Source: Phycisphaerae bacterium
Lineage (GTDB): Bacteria; Planctomycetota; Phycisphaerae; Phycisphaerales; Phycisphaeraceae
DNA: 64,000 bases
Direction of reading: 5' to 3'
NCBI GenBank assembly: GCA_030432595.1
Contig: JAUIGU010000012.1
Span: 1-64,000, forward strand
The position numbers and the translations under genes were made by a program. Shown in pieces: positions 1 through 9,441 of this stretch (within the stretch, counting starts at the first letter, position 1; each line of letters starts with the position of its first letter). The notes under the pieces were generated by a model. The model was not told the DNA's origin and searched no databases. It saw nothing but the letters and a program-made list of their open reading frames with translations.

Positions 1-1
1 T

Positions 2-727
2 GTCACCCCGCCGCCGATGATGCCCGCGACGCTCGAAGCCGGGAACATCCAGGGCTACTGCGTCGGTGAGCCGTGGAACCAGCAGGCCGTCGCCAAGGGC
101 ATCGGCGTGCCGGTCACGACCAACTACGACGTCTGGCAGAACAACCCCGAAAAGGTGTTCGGTGTCACCAAAGCCTGGGCCGACGAGAACCCGCAGACCA
201 TGCTCGCCGTCACCAAGGCCCTGATCCGCGCCGGCCGCTGGCTCGACGAGACCGACGACGCCGGCAAGCTCGTCAACCGCGAAGAGGCCGCCCGCATCCT
301 CTCGCGCTCCGACTACGTCGGCGCCGACTACGACGTCATCAAGAACTCGATGACCGGGTACTTCTACTTCCAACGCACCGACAAGCGCGAGATGCCGGAC
401 TTCAACGTGTTCTACAAGTACTTCTGCACGTACCCGTGGTACAGCGATGGCGTGTGGTTCCTCACGCAGATGCGCCGCTGGGGACAGATCACCGAAGCCA
501 AGCCCGCCGCGTGGTACGACGCGATGGCCAAGGAGGTCTACAAACCCGAGATCTACCTCGAGGCGGCGCGCATGCTCGTGGACGAGGGCTACATCCTCGA
601 AGAAGAAGTCCCCTGGGACACCGACGGCTACAAGCCCGCCACCGATGAATTCATCGACGGCAAGACCTACGACGGCAAGGACCCGCTGGGCTACCTCGCG
701 TCGTTCGAGATCGGCCACACCGAGTAA
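2..727 (+). CDS. nrtA: Nitrate ABC transporter substrate-binding protein NrtA, 3' part
   Basis: The window opens inside this gene; 241 residues and the stop are visible, and the N-terminus with its export signal lies upstream. The visible part has the NrtA/NasS hallmark GYCVGEPWN near its start, followed by an NPEKVFGVT segment and the C-terminal lobe of a two-lobed periplasmic binding fold. It is followed by nrtB after 144 bp and by two ATPase genes, which fits the nrtABCD order of high-affinity nitrate import. By family knowledge it binds nitrate or nitrite in the periplasm and passes it to NrtB. The paralogue at 8009 shares the same motif but looks cytoplasmic. Confidence 0.9.
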   Translation, partial: VTPPPMMPATLEAGNIQGYCVGEPWNQQAVAKGIGVPVTTNYDVWQNNPEKVFGVTKAWADENPQTMLAVTKALIRAGRWLDETDDAGKLVNREEAARILSRSDYVGADYDVIKNSMTGYFYFQRTDKREMPDFNVFYKYFCTYPWYSDGVWFLTQMRRWGQITEAKPAAWYDAMAKEVYKPEIYLEAARMLVDEGYILEEEVPWDTDGYKPATDEFIDGKTYDGKDPLGYLASFEIGHTE

Positions 728-807
728 TCCGGACACCGCCTAATCACTCCTTGGACCCGGCCCGGCTCAGCGGTCGCCCCGGGTCTTACCACCCACACCG
801 TCCGCCC

Positions 808-835
808 CTTAAGCCGAGCGCAGCGAAGCCCCGAG
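808..835 (+). repeat. Short dispersed repeat upstream of nrtB
   Basis: This segment contains TTAAGCCGAG followed by CGCAGCGAAGCCCCG. The same words recur on the minus strand at 41618-41651 inside an alcohol dehydrogenase gene, with a few extra bases between the two halves. It lies in the 144-bp nrtA-nrtB spacer. Confidence 0.6.
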
Positions 836-871
836 TCACCCAAGACCAGCTCCCAGTCACAGAGCCGCCCC

Positions 872-2491
872 ATGCTCAAGAACCTCAAACTCGCGTTGCT
901 CAAAGCGATCGACCTCACGGCTTTGGGGTTCCTTGAGCCCTATGTACGCCTGGCGTACGGCGAGGAGCCGGAGAAGCAGCTCCGCAAGATCGGGCAGTTC
1001 ACCCTGATCCCGTTGCTGGTGATCCTCGCAGGGCTTGCGGTGTGGGGCGTTCTGATCTCGCCCATGATCAAAACCAAATCGGGCGAGCTTCCATCCCCGG
1101 GTGTCGTCGCCAGTGCGGCGGGTTCATTGCACCAGTTCTCCGTGCGCGAAGGCAACAAAGAGAAGGCCTACGTCGCGACCGGCGAAGACCGCTCGGCGTG
1201 GCTCGCCGACGTTGAGGCCGAGCTCGAAGCCATCGGCCCGGAGGTCGAGGCCGCGGACAAGGCGGTCCAGTCCGCCCGCGCCGACGAAGCGGAATCCAAG
1301 AGCGAACGCATCGCACCACTGCAGGCCCGCGTGGACGAACTCAAAGACACGATGAAGGCCGAACGCGCCGCCAAGCAGACGGCGCTCAAGGAGCACGCCG
1401 CGGAACTCCCGGCGGGCGACAACCCACAGCGTGCGGCATACCTCGGCGAGTTGGCCGGGCTCGAGAAATGGGTCGAGCTCCAGGAAGCCGAGATCGACAA
1501 GATCGAAGACCGCATCAAGCTTATCCGCGACGAGAAGGACGCCGCGGTGATGGCGGCGTTGGCTCAGCAGACCGCAGCCGCCGAGCGTGAGCAGTACCTC
1601 AAGAAGATGGCCGAGCAGCTCGGGGAGGACAGCCGCGAGGCGCGGGTGGCGGACGGCCAGGCCAAACTCGACGACGCCAAGGCGAAGTTCTTCTCGGCCG
1701 AGGGGGCCGCGGCCTATAACGCGGCACGCAAGGTGATCTCCGCCGAGGAACGACTGGCCAAGACCGAAGAATCGACCTACGCCAAGCCCGCGACGCTCTA
1801 CTTCCAGATCCAGCGGAGCATCCTCTGTGTCTTCTCGGGCTTTTTCATCGGCTCGGCGATCGCGATCCCGATCGGCGTGCTGTGCGGGCTGTCGTCGACC
1901 TTCATGGGGGCGATGACGCCGTTCATCGCGCTGTTCAAACCCGTGTCGCCGATCGTCTGGCTGCCCATCGCGCTGATCGTCGCTTCGGCGTTGATCCCCG
2001 ACCCGGACAAGCACTGGCTCACGCAGTGGATGTGGGAGCTACCGCTGATCGGCCAGTACAAGATCAACCCTGCGTTTCTCGCCTCGGCGGTGACGGTCGC
2101 GCTGTGCTCGCTGTGGGCGACCATGGTCAACACCGCGCTGGGCGTCGCGTCGGTCGACAAAGACCACCTCAACGTCGCGAAGGTGCTCCGGCTGGGGTTC
2201 TGGTCGCGGCTGTTCAAGATCGTGCTGCCGTCGAGTCTGCCGCTGGTGTTTGCGGGCCTGCGGATCAGCTTGGGCGTCGGCTGGATGGTGCTGATCGCCG
2301 CGGAGTTGTTGAGTTCTTCCGAGGGCATCGGCAAGTTTGTGTGGGACCAGTTCAACAACGGCGCCAGCGACTCGTTCGCCAAGATGATGGTCGTCGTGTT
2401 CATCGTCGGCGCGATCGGCTTGTTGCTCGACCGCATCATGGTCGTGTTCCAACGCCTCGTGAGCTTCGAAGGCTCGATCGCTGCGGTGTGA
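872..2491 (+). CDS. nrtB: Nitrate ABC transporter permease NrtB with a coiled-coil insert
   Basis: 539 residues, about twice the usual 270-280 for NrtB/SsuC-type permeases. The first membrane segment is at about residues 42-62 and is followed by the family LPSP motif (73-76). Residues about 95-305 are then a charged Ala/Glu/Lys-rich stretch that reads as coiled coil. The permease core resumes at about 308 (QRSILCVFSGFF), with the cytoplasmic EAA-type loop near VAKVLRLGFWSRLFKIVLPS. The insert therefore lies between membrane segments 1 and 2, which should be periplasmic. The role is nitrate import with NrtA and the two ATPases. The insert's function is unknown; docking of NrtA or cell-wall spacing are guesses. 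Confidence 0.88.
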   Translation: MLKNLKLALLKAIDLTALGFLEPYVRLAYGEEPEKQLRKIGQFTLIPLLVILAGLAVWGVLISPMIKTKSGELPSPGVVASAAGSLHQFSVREGNKEKAYVATGEDRSAWLADVEAELEAIGPEVEAADKAVQSARADEAESKSERIAPLQARVDELKDTMKAERAAKQTALKEHAAELPAGDNPQRAAYLGELAGLEKWVELQEAEIDKIEDRIKLIRDEKDAAVMAALAQQTAAAEREQYLKKMAEQLGEDSREARVADGQAKLDDAKAKFFSAEGAAAYNAARKVISAEERLAKTEESTYAKPATLYFQIQRSILCVFSGFFIGSAIAIPIGVLCGLSSTFMGAMTPFIALFKPVSPIVWLPIALIVASALIPDPDKHWLTQWMWELPLIGQYKINPAFLASAVTVALCSLWATMVNTALGVASVDKDHLNVAKVLRLGFWSRLFKIVLPSSLPLVFAGLRISLGVGWMVLIAAELLSSSEGIGKFVWDQFNNGASDSFAKMMVVVFIVGAIGLLLDRIMVVFQRLVSFEGSIAAV

Positions 2492-2562
2492 CAAAAGTGA
2501 AAACACGGATAAACACAGATAAACGCTGATGTGAATCCGAGCTTTCCCTGAGCCCATCCCTT

Positions 2563-2588
2563 TCATCCGTGTTAATCGGTGGTTCCAA
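2563..2588 (+). repeat. Short dispersed repeat ending at the nrtC start codon
   Basis: The 26 bp beginning TCATCCGTGT and ending ATCGGTGGTTCCAA match the reverse complement of 43477-43502 at 24 of 26 positions. This copy ends directly before the start codon of the first ATPase gene and so supplies its leader. A related phrase (ACACGGATAAACACAG) sits just upstream at about 2503-2520. Confidence 0.6.
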
Positions 2589-2589
2589 C

Positions 2590-3438
2590 ATGGCCTTCCT
2601 CGAACTTCACAACGTGTCCAAAGGCTACGGCCCGCCGTCGCACCGGTACGAGGTTTTGCGCGACGTCAACCTGACCATCGAGGAAAACGAATTCGTCGCC
2701 GTCATCGGCTTCTCGGGTTCGGGCAAGAGCACGCTCGTGTCCCTGCTGGCCGGGCTCGAACAGCCCGACGCCGGCGAGGTCCGCATGAAGGGCAAGGTCG
2801 TCACCGAGCCCGGCCCGCAGCGCGGGATCATGTTCCAGAACTACTCGCTGCTGCCCTGGCTGAGCGTGTACCAGAACATCGAGATCGCGGTAAAGCAGGT
2901 CTTCCCCGAGATGAAGAAGCCGCAGAGGCGCGAGTACATCCAGCAGTACATCGACATGGTCACGTTGACCAACTCGGAGTGGAAGCTCCCCGCCGAGCTG
3001 TCGGGCGGGATGCGGCAGCGGCTCTCGCTCGCCCGGACGCTGGCGATGAAGCCCGAGGTGCTCATCCTCGACGAGCCGTTGTCCGCACTGGACGCGTTGA
3101 CGCGCGCCGTGCTGCAGGACGAGATCATCCGAATCTGGGAAGAGGACAAGCGCACAGTCGTGATGATCACCAACGACGTGGACGAGGCCGCGTTGATGGC
3201 CGACCGCATCGTGCCGCTCACGCCCGGCCCGTCGGCCACGCTCGAACGCGCCTTCCCCGTCACGCTCGACCGGCCGCGCGACCGCACGACGCTGAACTTC
3301 AACCCCGACTTCAAGAAGCTCCGCAACGCCGTCAGCACGTTCATGATGGACCTCAACGAGGAGGCCAAGTCGCTGCGGGTCGAGACGACTTACAAGCTGC
3401 CCGACCTGGAACCGGCCGACCTCTCGAAGATTGGATGA
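2590..3438 (+). CDS. nrtC: Nitrate ABC transporter ATP-binding protein (NrtC-type)
   Basis: 282 residues from the ATG at 2590; an upstream in-frame GTG at 2569 lies in a repeat and is less likely. It has Walker [10 protein letters not shown] (40-48), signature LSGGMRQRL and Walker [12 protein letters not shown]. The switch-loop position normally holding His carries Asn (N195, in MITNDVDEA). It is a short ATPase, without the NrtA-like C-terminal domain found in cyanobacterial NrtC. It powers NrtB, presumably as a heterodimer with the next gene, which begins 4 nt after this stop. Assignment as C rather than D rests on gene order only. Confidence 0.88.
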   Translation: MAFLELHNVSKGYGPPSHRYEVLRDVNLTIEENEFVAVIGFSGSGKSTLVSLLAGLEQPDAGEVRMKGKVVTEPGPQRGIMFQNYSLLPWLSVYQNIEIAVKQVFPEMKKPQRREYIQQYIDMVTLTNSEWKLPAELSGGMRQRLSLARTLAMKPEVLILDEPLSALDALTRAVLQDEIIRIWEEDKRTVVMITNDVDEAALMADRIVPLTPGPSATLERAFPVTLDRPRDRTTLNFNPDFKKLRNAVSTFMMDLNEEAKSLRVETTYKLPDLEPADLSKIG

Positions 3439-3442
3439 AGTG

Positions 3443-4375
<933 letters not shown>

Positions 4376-4378
4376 GTG

Positions 4379-5254
4379 ATGACGATGACCCAGACGCACG
4401 GGATGACCGCCGCCGCCGAGGTGTGGCGCGTCAGTGAAGATGAAACCCGGCTGGCCTTGGCCGAGGCGATCTACGGCGGCAACGAGTCGCTGCGCCTCGC
4501 GTCCTCGTCTTTGTCGTTGTCGACGGGCGAAGGCCTGGCGGGCGCGGTCCTCGCGCGGCGGGTGCCCGTGTTCCTGGAGGAGTTTGACGACGAAAGCTTC
4601 GAGCGTGCGGTACCGGCAAGGGCGGACGGCGTGGCCGCTGTGCTGGGGCTGCCGGTGTTCGATCAAGCGAAGCTGACCCATGTGGTGCTGTTCATGTTCC
4701 GCGGGGGCCCCGACGCGGTGGGGGCCGTGGAGCTATGGGCGGGCCGGCGTGGCCGATTCGAGCTGGGGCTGACCGAGGCGTACTATGCCGGCCTGGAGCG
4801 CTTCGGCAAGGTCAGCCGGCACGTCAACTTTCCGATGGGGTCGGGGCTGCCCGGCATGATCTGGCAGACCGCGATGCCGCGCGTGCTCACCGGGGTCGGC
4901 CGATCGCGTGAGTTCCTCCGAAGCAGCGGTGCCGAGAGCGCAGGGCTGACCAACGGTTTCGGTTACCCGGTGATCGAACGGAACGAACTCAAGGCGGTGA
5001 TGCTGTGGCTGTCTTCGTCGGAATCCCCGCTGGCCAGAGTCCAGGAGGTCTGGCGTCCCGGCGAGGATGGTTGGAAGCGGGTCCAATGCGCGAGTGAGCA
5101 GGGCATCGAGATCATCGAAGCAGATGAGGTGATTGAGCGCTGTGTGGCCGAGCGTGCGCCGATTCTGGCGGAAAAACCAGGCTGTTCGGGTGTCGCGGCT
5201 CTGCCGGTGATGATCCACGAAAACGTTCGCGCGGTGGGGGTGATCGCGTGGTGA
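4379..5254 (+). CDS. Protein with two GAF-like domains inside the nitrate operon
   Basis: 291 residues from the ATG at 4379, with a G-rich ribosome-binding stretch just upstream. Two similar halves are visible. Each has the pattern of a GAF domain: a GLAG or GLPGMIW turn, a VPVF or MPRVL strand, and a later hydrophobic strand (GLPVF, GFGYPVI). No kinase, HTH or other output domain is present and there are no membrane segments. It sits between the transporter and nitrate reductase genes and overlaps the latter by 4 nt, so it is probably produced in step with them. A sensing or modulating role in nitrate assimilation is inference. Confidence 0.7.
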   Translation: MTMTQTHGMTAAAEVWRVSEDETRLALAEAIYGGNESLRLASSSLSLSTGEGLAGAVLARRVPVFLEEFDDESFERAVPARADGVAAVLGLPVFDQAKLTHVVLFMFRGGPDAVGAVELWAGRRGRFELGLTEAYYAGLERFGKVSRHVNFPMGSGLPGMIWQTAMPRVLTGVGRSREFLRSSGAESAGLTNGFGYPVIERNELKAVMLWLSSSESPLARVQEVWRPGEDGWKRVQCASEQGIEIIEADEVIERCVAERAPILAEKPGCSGVAALPVMIHENVRAVGVIAW

Positions 5255-7416
5255 GCACGTTGCCAGTCCTTCCTTCGCCGAGCGCCGTCTCAAGCGGCAC
5301 CCATGTGGGCCGCGCGGTGTGCCCGTACTGCGGGGTCGGATGCGTGCTTGACGCGACAGTGTCGGAAAACCGCGTGAAGCGAATCGATGCCGTGGCCGAC
5401 GCCCCGAACCAGGGGATGATGTGCCCGAAGGGGGCGCTCCTAAGCCGTGTGTTCGACGACGAGAAGCGGCTGCTGACGCCGATGCTTCGTCAGAGCAAAG
5501 ACGCCCCTTTACGAGAAGCGTCTTGGTCTGAAGCCGTCGGGTTCATCGCCGAACGTTTTAGCGCAATCCTCGATCAACGCGGCCCCGGTGGTTTGGCGTG
5601 GTACGGCTCGGGGCAGCTCGACACGGAGGCGAGTTACGTCTTCACGAAGCTCTTCAAGGGGTGTCTGGGCAGCAACCACACGGACACGAACAGTCGGCTG
5701 TGCATGAGCAGCGCGGTCGCGGGGTACACGCTGGCCTTCGGCAGCGACGGGCCGCCGACGTGTTACGACGACATTGAGGTTGCCGACACGTTCCTGATCC
5801 TCGGCGCGAACATGGCGGTGAACCACCCGGTGCTGTTTAACCGCGTGCGCCGACGCCGGACCGACTCCGACACGGCGCGGATCGTCACCGTCGATCCACG
5901 ATTGACCAAGACGGCGGAACACAGCGACCTCCACGTGCCCGTCGCGCCCGGCGGCGACGTTGCGCTCTTGCAATGGGTGGTGCGGCGGCTGCTGGACACG
6001 GGACGGGTCGATGACAACTTCGTCTCCGCACACACGGAAGGCTGGACCGAGCAGCGTGCGTATCTTCAATCACTTGACCTCGACGACCTCGCACGCCGAA
6101 GCGGGGTAGCGGACCGGGTTCTCCTCGAGTTGGACGCGACGATCACGAAGAACCGTCGGCTGCTGACGTTTTATTGCATGGGGGCGAACCAGAGCTCAGC
6201 GGGGACCGACAAGAACACAGCGATCATCAACCTGCACCTGATGCTCGGCGAGGTGGGTAAGCCGGGGTGCGGGCCGTTCTCGCTGACCGGCCAGCCCAAC
6301 GCGATGGGTGGGCGCGAGGTGGGGTACCTCGGTCATCAGTTGCCGGGTTACCGCCGGGTGGATTGCGAGCAAGACCGCGCGGAAGTGGAGACCGCGTGGG
6401 GACGGCCGCACGGCTCGATCTGTGACACGCCCGGATTGACGGCGGTGCCGATGTTCGAGGCCGCGGCGCGGGGCGAATTCGAGGCGATGTGGATCGCGTG
6501 TACGAACCCGGCCGTGAGCATGCCCGACGCGAACACCACCAAGGCCGCGCTGCGGCGCACGCCGCTGGTCATCGTGCAAGACATCACTGCACGGAGCGAG
6601 ACCGCGGCGTACGCGGACGTGCTGCTGCCCGCGTGCCAGTGGGGCGAGAAGGCGGGCACGATGACCAACAGTGAGCGGCTCGTCGTCCGCAGCGAGCGCT
6701 TCCTCGACGCGCCGGGCGATTGCAAGCCCGACTGGTGGGTCCCGGCTCAGGTGGGGCGTGCGATGGGGTACACCGGCTTCGAGTTTGAAAGCCATGAAGA
6801 CGTCTGGGACGAGTTCGCGGCGCTGACCGCGGGCCGGCCTTGCGACATGGCGGGCATGACCAACGCCCGCTTGGTTGATGCGCCGCTGCGTTGGCCCTGC
6901 CCGCACCCCGCGCACCCGGGCGACGCGCGGCGGTACACCGACGGGGTCTTCGGTACGCCCAATGGCAAAGCCCGCTTCAATCTCAGCCAACCGCGTGTTC
7001 CTTTGGAGACGCCCGACGCGGAGTACCCGCTTTGGCTCACGACCGGGCGCGTTGCCGCGCATTGGCACACACGCACCAAGAGCGCGCTGTCGCCCGAGCT
7101 TGCCCGGCAGGAGCCGCGCCCATTCTTCGAGGTCCACCCCGACGACGCCGCGGCGTTAGGAATCGAAGCCGACGCGGAGTGCGTCATCACCAGCAGGCGT
7201 GGCTTGGCCAAAGCGTTTGCCCGGATCACCGAACGTATCCGGCCCGGCGTGGTGTTCGCCACCTTCCACTTCGGCGACAGCTTCGCGCCCGGCGTGAACC
7301 TCAACGACGTCACGCAGTCGGCCTGCTGCCCGAAGTCGAAGCAGCCCGAGCTCAAAGCCTGCGCGGTGCGGGTGGAGAAGTTCGTTTCGGTCAGCCAGGA
7401 AGGAGCCGCCGCGTGA
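5251..7416 (+). CDS. narB: Assimilatory nitrate reductase, catalytic subunit (NasA/NarB type)
   Basis: 721 residues from the GTG at 5251 (GTGA overlap with the previous stop). The N-terminus binds a 4Fe-4S cluster through CPYCGVGC and the later Cys in MMCPKG. Next comes the molybdopterin oxidoreductase body (LAWYGSGQLDTEA, GANMAVNHPVLFNR, TLAFGSDGPPTCYDD) and the C-terminal molydopterin-dinucleotide-binding domain (LTTGRVAAHWHTRT, DVTQSACCPKSKQPELKACAV). There is no Tat signal, so the enzyme is cytoplasmic and reduces nitrate to nitrite. No nitrite reductase is visible; it would have to lie outside the window. The next gene overlaps by 4 nt. Confidence 0.93.
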   Translation: MSTLPVLPSPSAVSSGTHVGRAVCPYCGVGCVLDATVSENRVKRIDAVADAPNQGMMCPKGALLSRVFDDEKRLLTPMLRQSKDAPLREASWSEAVGFIAERFSAILDQRGPGGLAWYGSGQLDTEASYVFTKLFKGCLGSNHTDTNSRLCMSSAVAGYTLAFGSDGPPTCYDDIEVADTFLILGANMAVNHPVLFNRVRRRRTDSDTARIVTVDPRLTKTAEHSDLHVPVAPGGDVALLQWVVRRLLDTGRVDDNFVSAHTEGWTEQRAYLQSLDLDDLARRSGVADRVLLELDATITKNRRLLTFYCMGANQSSAGTDKNTAIINLHLMLGEVGKPGCGPFSLTGQPNAMGGREVGYLGHQLPGYRRVDCEQDRAEVETAWGRPHGSICDTPGLTAVPMFEAAARGEFEAMWIACTNPAVSMPDANTTKAALRRTPLVIVQDITARSETAAYADVLLPACQWGEKAGTMTNSERLVVRSERFLDAPGDCKPDWWVPAQVGRAMGYTGFEFESHEDVWDEFAALTAGRPCDMAGMTNARLVDAPLRWPCPHPAHPGDARRYTDGVFGTPNGKARFNLSQPRVPLETPDAEYPLWLTTGRVAAHWHTRTKSALSPELARQEPRPFFEVHPDDAAALGIEADAECVITSRRGLAKAFARITERIRPGVVFATFHFGDSFAPGVNLNDVTQSACCPKSKQPELKACAVRVEKFVSVSQEGAAA

Positions 7417-8012
7417 GTTTTGTGGCGCTGCGCATCCTGGTCATCGACGAAGACCCGCGCCGCGGCGCGACGCTCGCCGAGGTGCTCCGCGTCACGGGAT
7501 ACGAGGCGATCGAGTGGTCCGACCCCAAGAACGATCTGGCCAAAGTGGTGACCGACGCCAAGCCCGACGTCGTGCTGATCAACCTGACTTCGCCCGACCG
7601 CGACACGCTCGAGCAGCTCGCGCTGATGAACGAGAAGTCACCGCGGCCGGTCGTCATGTTCGCGCAGGACGACGACGAGCAGACCATCGCGTCGGCGGTG
7701 CGGGCCGGCGTGTCGGCGTACCTCGTTGACGGTTTGTCTGGCAACCGGGTCAAGCCGGTCATCGACGTCGCGATCGCGCACTTCCGCCAGCACCAGGCGA
7801 TCCGGGAAGAATTGGAAAAGACCCGCACCTCGCTCGACGAACGCAAGCACGTCGATCTCGCCAAGTCGCTGCTGATGCGGCAGCGCGGCATCGGGGAGCC
7901 CGAGGCCTACGCCTTGCTCCGCAAGCTCGCGATGGACCGCAAGCAGCGCATCGGGCAGGTCGCTCAGCAACTCGCCGCCGCCGCGGAGATTCTGGAAGGA
8001 GTCAAGCCGTGA
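7413..8012 (+). CDS. nasT: NasT-like response regulator with ANTAR RNA-binding domain
   Basis: 199 residues from the GTG at 7413, which overlaps the narB stop and has AGGAG upstream. Residues 6-125 form a receiver-like domain (RILVIDEDPRRG). The phospho-acceptor position reads Asn (N57, in VVLINLTSP), so classical phosphorylation is unlikely. The C-terminal region (about 140-195, with KSLLMRQRGIGEPEAYALLR) is an ANTAR domain. In known systems NasT is held by NasS and, when nitrate binds NasS, is released to bind paired hairpins in the leader RNA and prevent termination. The nasS partner follows with a 4-nt overlap. Confidence 0.88.
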   Translation: MSFVALRILVIDEDPRRGATLAEVLRVTGYEAIEWSDPKNDLAKVVTDAKPDVVLINLTSPDRDTLEQLALMNEKSPRPVVMFAQDDDEQTIASAVRAGVSAYLVDGLSGNRVKPVIDVAIAHFRQHQAIREELEKTRTSLDERKHVDLAKSLLMRQRGIGEPEAYALLRKLAMDRKQRIGQVAQQLAAAAEILEGVKP

Positions 8013-9319
8013 ATCACGTTGTGGAACCTATTCACCCGTCCACTCCCGCGCCCGGTCCGCCGCTGGCAGGGAACCCGGAGAAGCGCAACGTCACGCTGGG
8101 GCTGGTCCCCTTGAACGACTGCGCCCCGATCGCGGTCGCATTGGAGAAGGGTTTGTTTGCTGAGGTCGGGGTCGATGTCACGACGACGCGCGAGCAGAGC
8201 TGGGCGGGCATCCGGGACAAGGTCGCGTTCGGGCTGCTCGACGGCGCGCAGATGCTCGCGACCATGCCGATCTGTGCGACACTGGGTGTCGGCGGGTTCC
8301 AGTGCGACATGACTGCTGCGATGAGCCTCGGGCTCAACGGCAACGCGATCACGCTCGCCGAATGGCTCTGCGAAGAGATCGAAGAGGCGCACGGCCCGCT
8401 CCGCCTCGACGCGAGCAACCCCGCCGACGGCCTTGCCGAAGTGATCCGCGGGCGGGCCCGCGCGGGCAAGCCGCGGCTGCGGCTGGGGTCGGTGTTTCCG
8501 GTTTCGACGCACGAGTTGGAGCTGCGGTATTGGCTCGCGGCCGCGGGGATCGATCCGGACGCCGACGTCGAACTTGTGGTCGTTCCGCCGCCGCGCATGG
8601 TCGAGGCGTTGCGTGCCGGCGAGCTCTCGGGCTACTGCGTCGGTGAGCCTTGGAACTCGCTCGCCATCGCCGAGGGGCTCGGGCGGATCGTGGTGAGCAA
8701 ACACGCGATCTGGAACCACAGCCCCGAGAAGGTGCTGGGCTTCTCGACCACGTGGGCGCAACGGCACCCAGACACCGTGACGGCGCTCATCACCGCCGTC
8801 ATCCAAGCGGGGCAATGGCTGGACGAACCGGCAAACCGTTTAGAGGCCGCCGAAATCCTCAGCCTTCCGCAGTACGTCGGCGTGTCCGCCGAGCACATCA
8901 CGCCGGCGCTCACGGGGCAATTGGTGACCAGGCGTGGTGCCGCGCCGCAGCCGTGCCCGGCGTTCCATGTGTTCCACCGCGGGCTCGCGAACTTCCCCTG
9001 GGTTTCGCACGGGTTGTGGTTCGTGGAACAGATGCACCGCTGGGGTTGGCTGGACACGCCGTACGAGGCGCAGCTTGCGGTGTCGCGGGTGTTCCGCGAT
9101 GACCTTTATCGTCAAGCTGCCGAGCGATTGGGGCTGGGCCTTCCCGACACGGCCGAGAAGTCCGAAGGCACGCACGCCGCGCCATGGACGCTCGCCGCCG
9201 CGACCGGCGACCTCACGATGGGTGCCGACCGGTTCCTCGACGGCGCAGCGTTCGAGCCGGCCGCGTTGGACCTTCGGCATGTGTCCGGACGACACACAAC
9301 AAAGGAACTCACCGGATAG
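8009..9319 (+). CDS. nasS: NasS-like cytoplasmic nitrate sensor
   Basis: 436 residues from the GTG at 8009, overlapping nasT. It is an NrtA-family binding protein (GLVPLNDCAPI near the start, GYCVGEPWN in the middle, NHSPEKVLGFS after it). Its N-terminus is polar and Pro-rich with no Sec, Tat or lipoprotein signal, which separates NasS from periplasmic NrtA. By family knowledge NasS sequesters NasT without nitrate and frees it when nitrate or nitrite binds. Tight coupling with nasT supports this. The last residues before the stop (HTTKELTG) are not distinctive. Confidence 0.85.
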   Translation: MNHVVEPIHPSTPAPGPPLAGNPEKRNVTLGLVPLNDCAPIAVALEKGLFAEVGVDVTTTREQSWAGIRDKVAFGLLDGAQMLATMPICATLGVGGFQCDMTAAMSLGLNGNAITLAEWLCEEIEEAHGPLRLDASNPADGLAEVIRGRARAGKPRLRLGSVFPVSTHELELRYWLAAAGIDPDADVELVVVPPPRMVEALRAGELSGYCVGEPWNSLAIAEGLGRIVVSKHAIWNHSPEKVLGFSTTWAQRHPDTVTALITAVIQAGQWLDEPANRLEAAEILSLPQYVGVSAEHITPALTGQLVTRRGAAPQPCPAFHVFHRGLANFPWVSHGLWFVEQMHRWGWLDTPYEAQLAVSRVFRDDLYRQAAERLGLGLPDTAEKSEGTHAAPWTLAAATGDLTMGADRFLDGAAFEPAALDLRHVSGRHTTKELTG

Positions 9320-9364
9320 ACAACAACTCGCTAACTCACGATGGGGATTACTCAAGCGATACGA

Positions 9365-9426
9365 ACAGACGGTGCTGTCGCATTGGCCTGCGGCGATGCC
9401 CACGGGATGGCCTGCCCACTCAGGCC
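9365..9426 (+). promoter_or_regulatory. Possible ANTAR-type twin hairpins and overlapping third hairpin before the porin gene
   Basis: Between nasS and the porin gene, ACAG-ACGGTG-CTGT (9365-9378) and GCCC-ACGGGA-TGGC (9398-9411, closing pair mismatched) each show a six-base loop with A at position 1 and G at 4, the pattern recognised by ANTAR proteins. GGCCTG-CCCACT-CAGGCC (9409-9426) overlaps the 3' arm of the second hairpin, as a terminator would. No U-run follows, stems are short and the spacing is long, so this is tentative. Confidence 0.3.
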
Positions 9427-9441
9427 GTGGAGACACGTGTG

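Noticed and set aside
752-786. GACCCGG ... CCGGGTC hairpin between nrtA and nrtB as a terminator or ANTAR site
   Set aside because: Stem of 7 bp with an 18-base loop, no U-run and no A1/G4 six-base loop.
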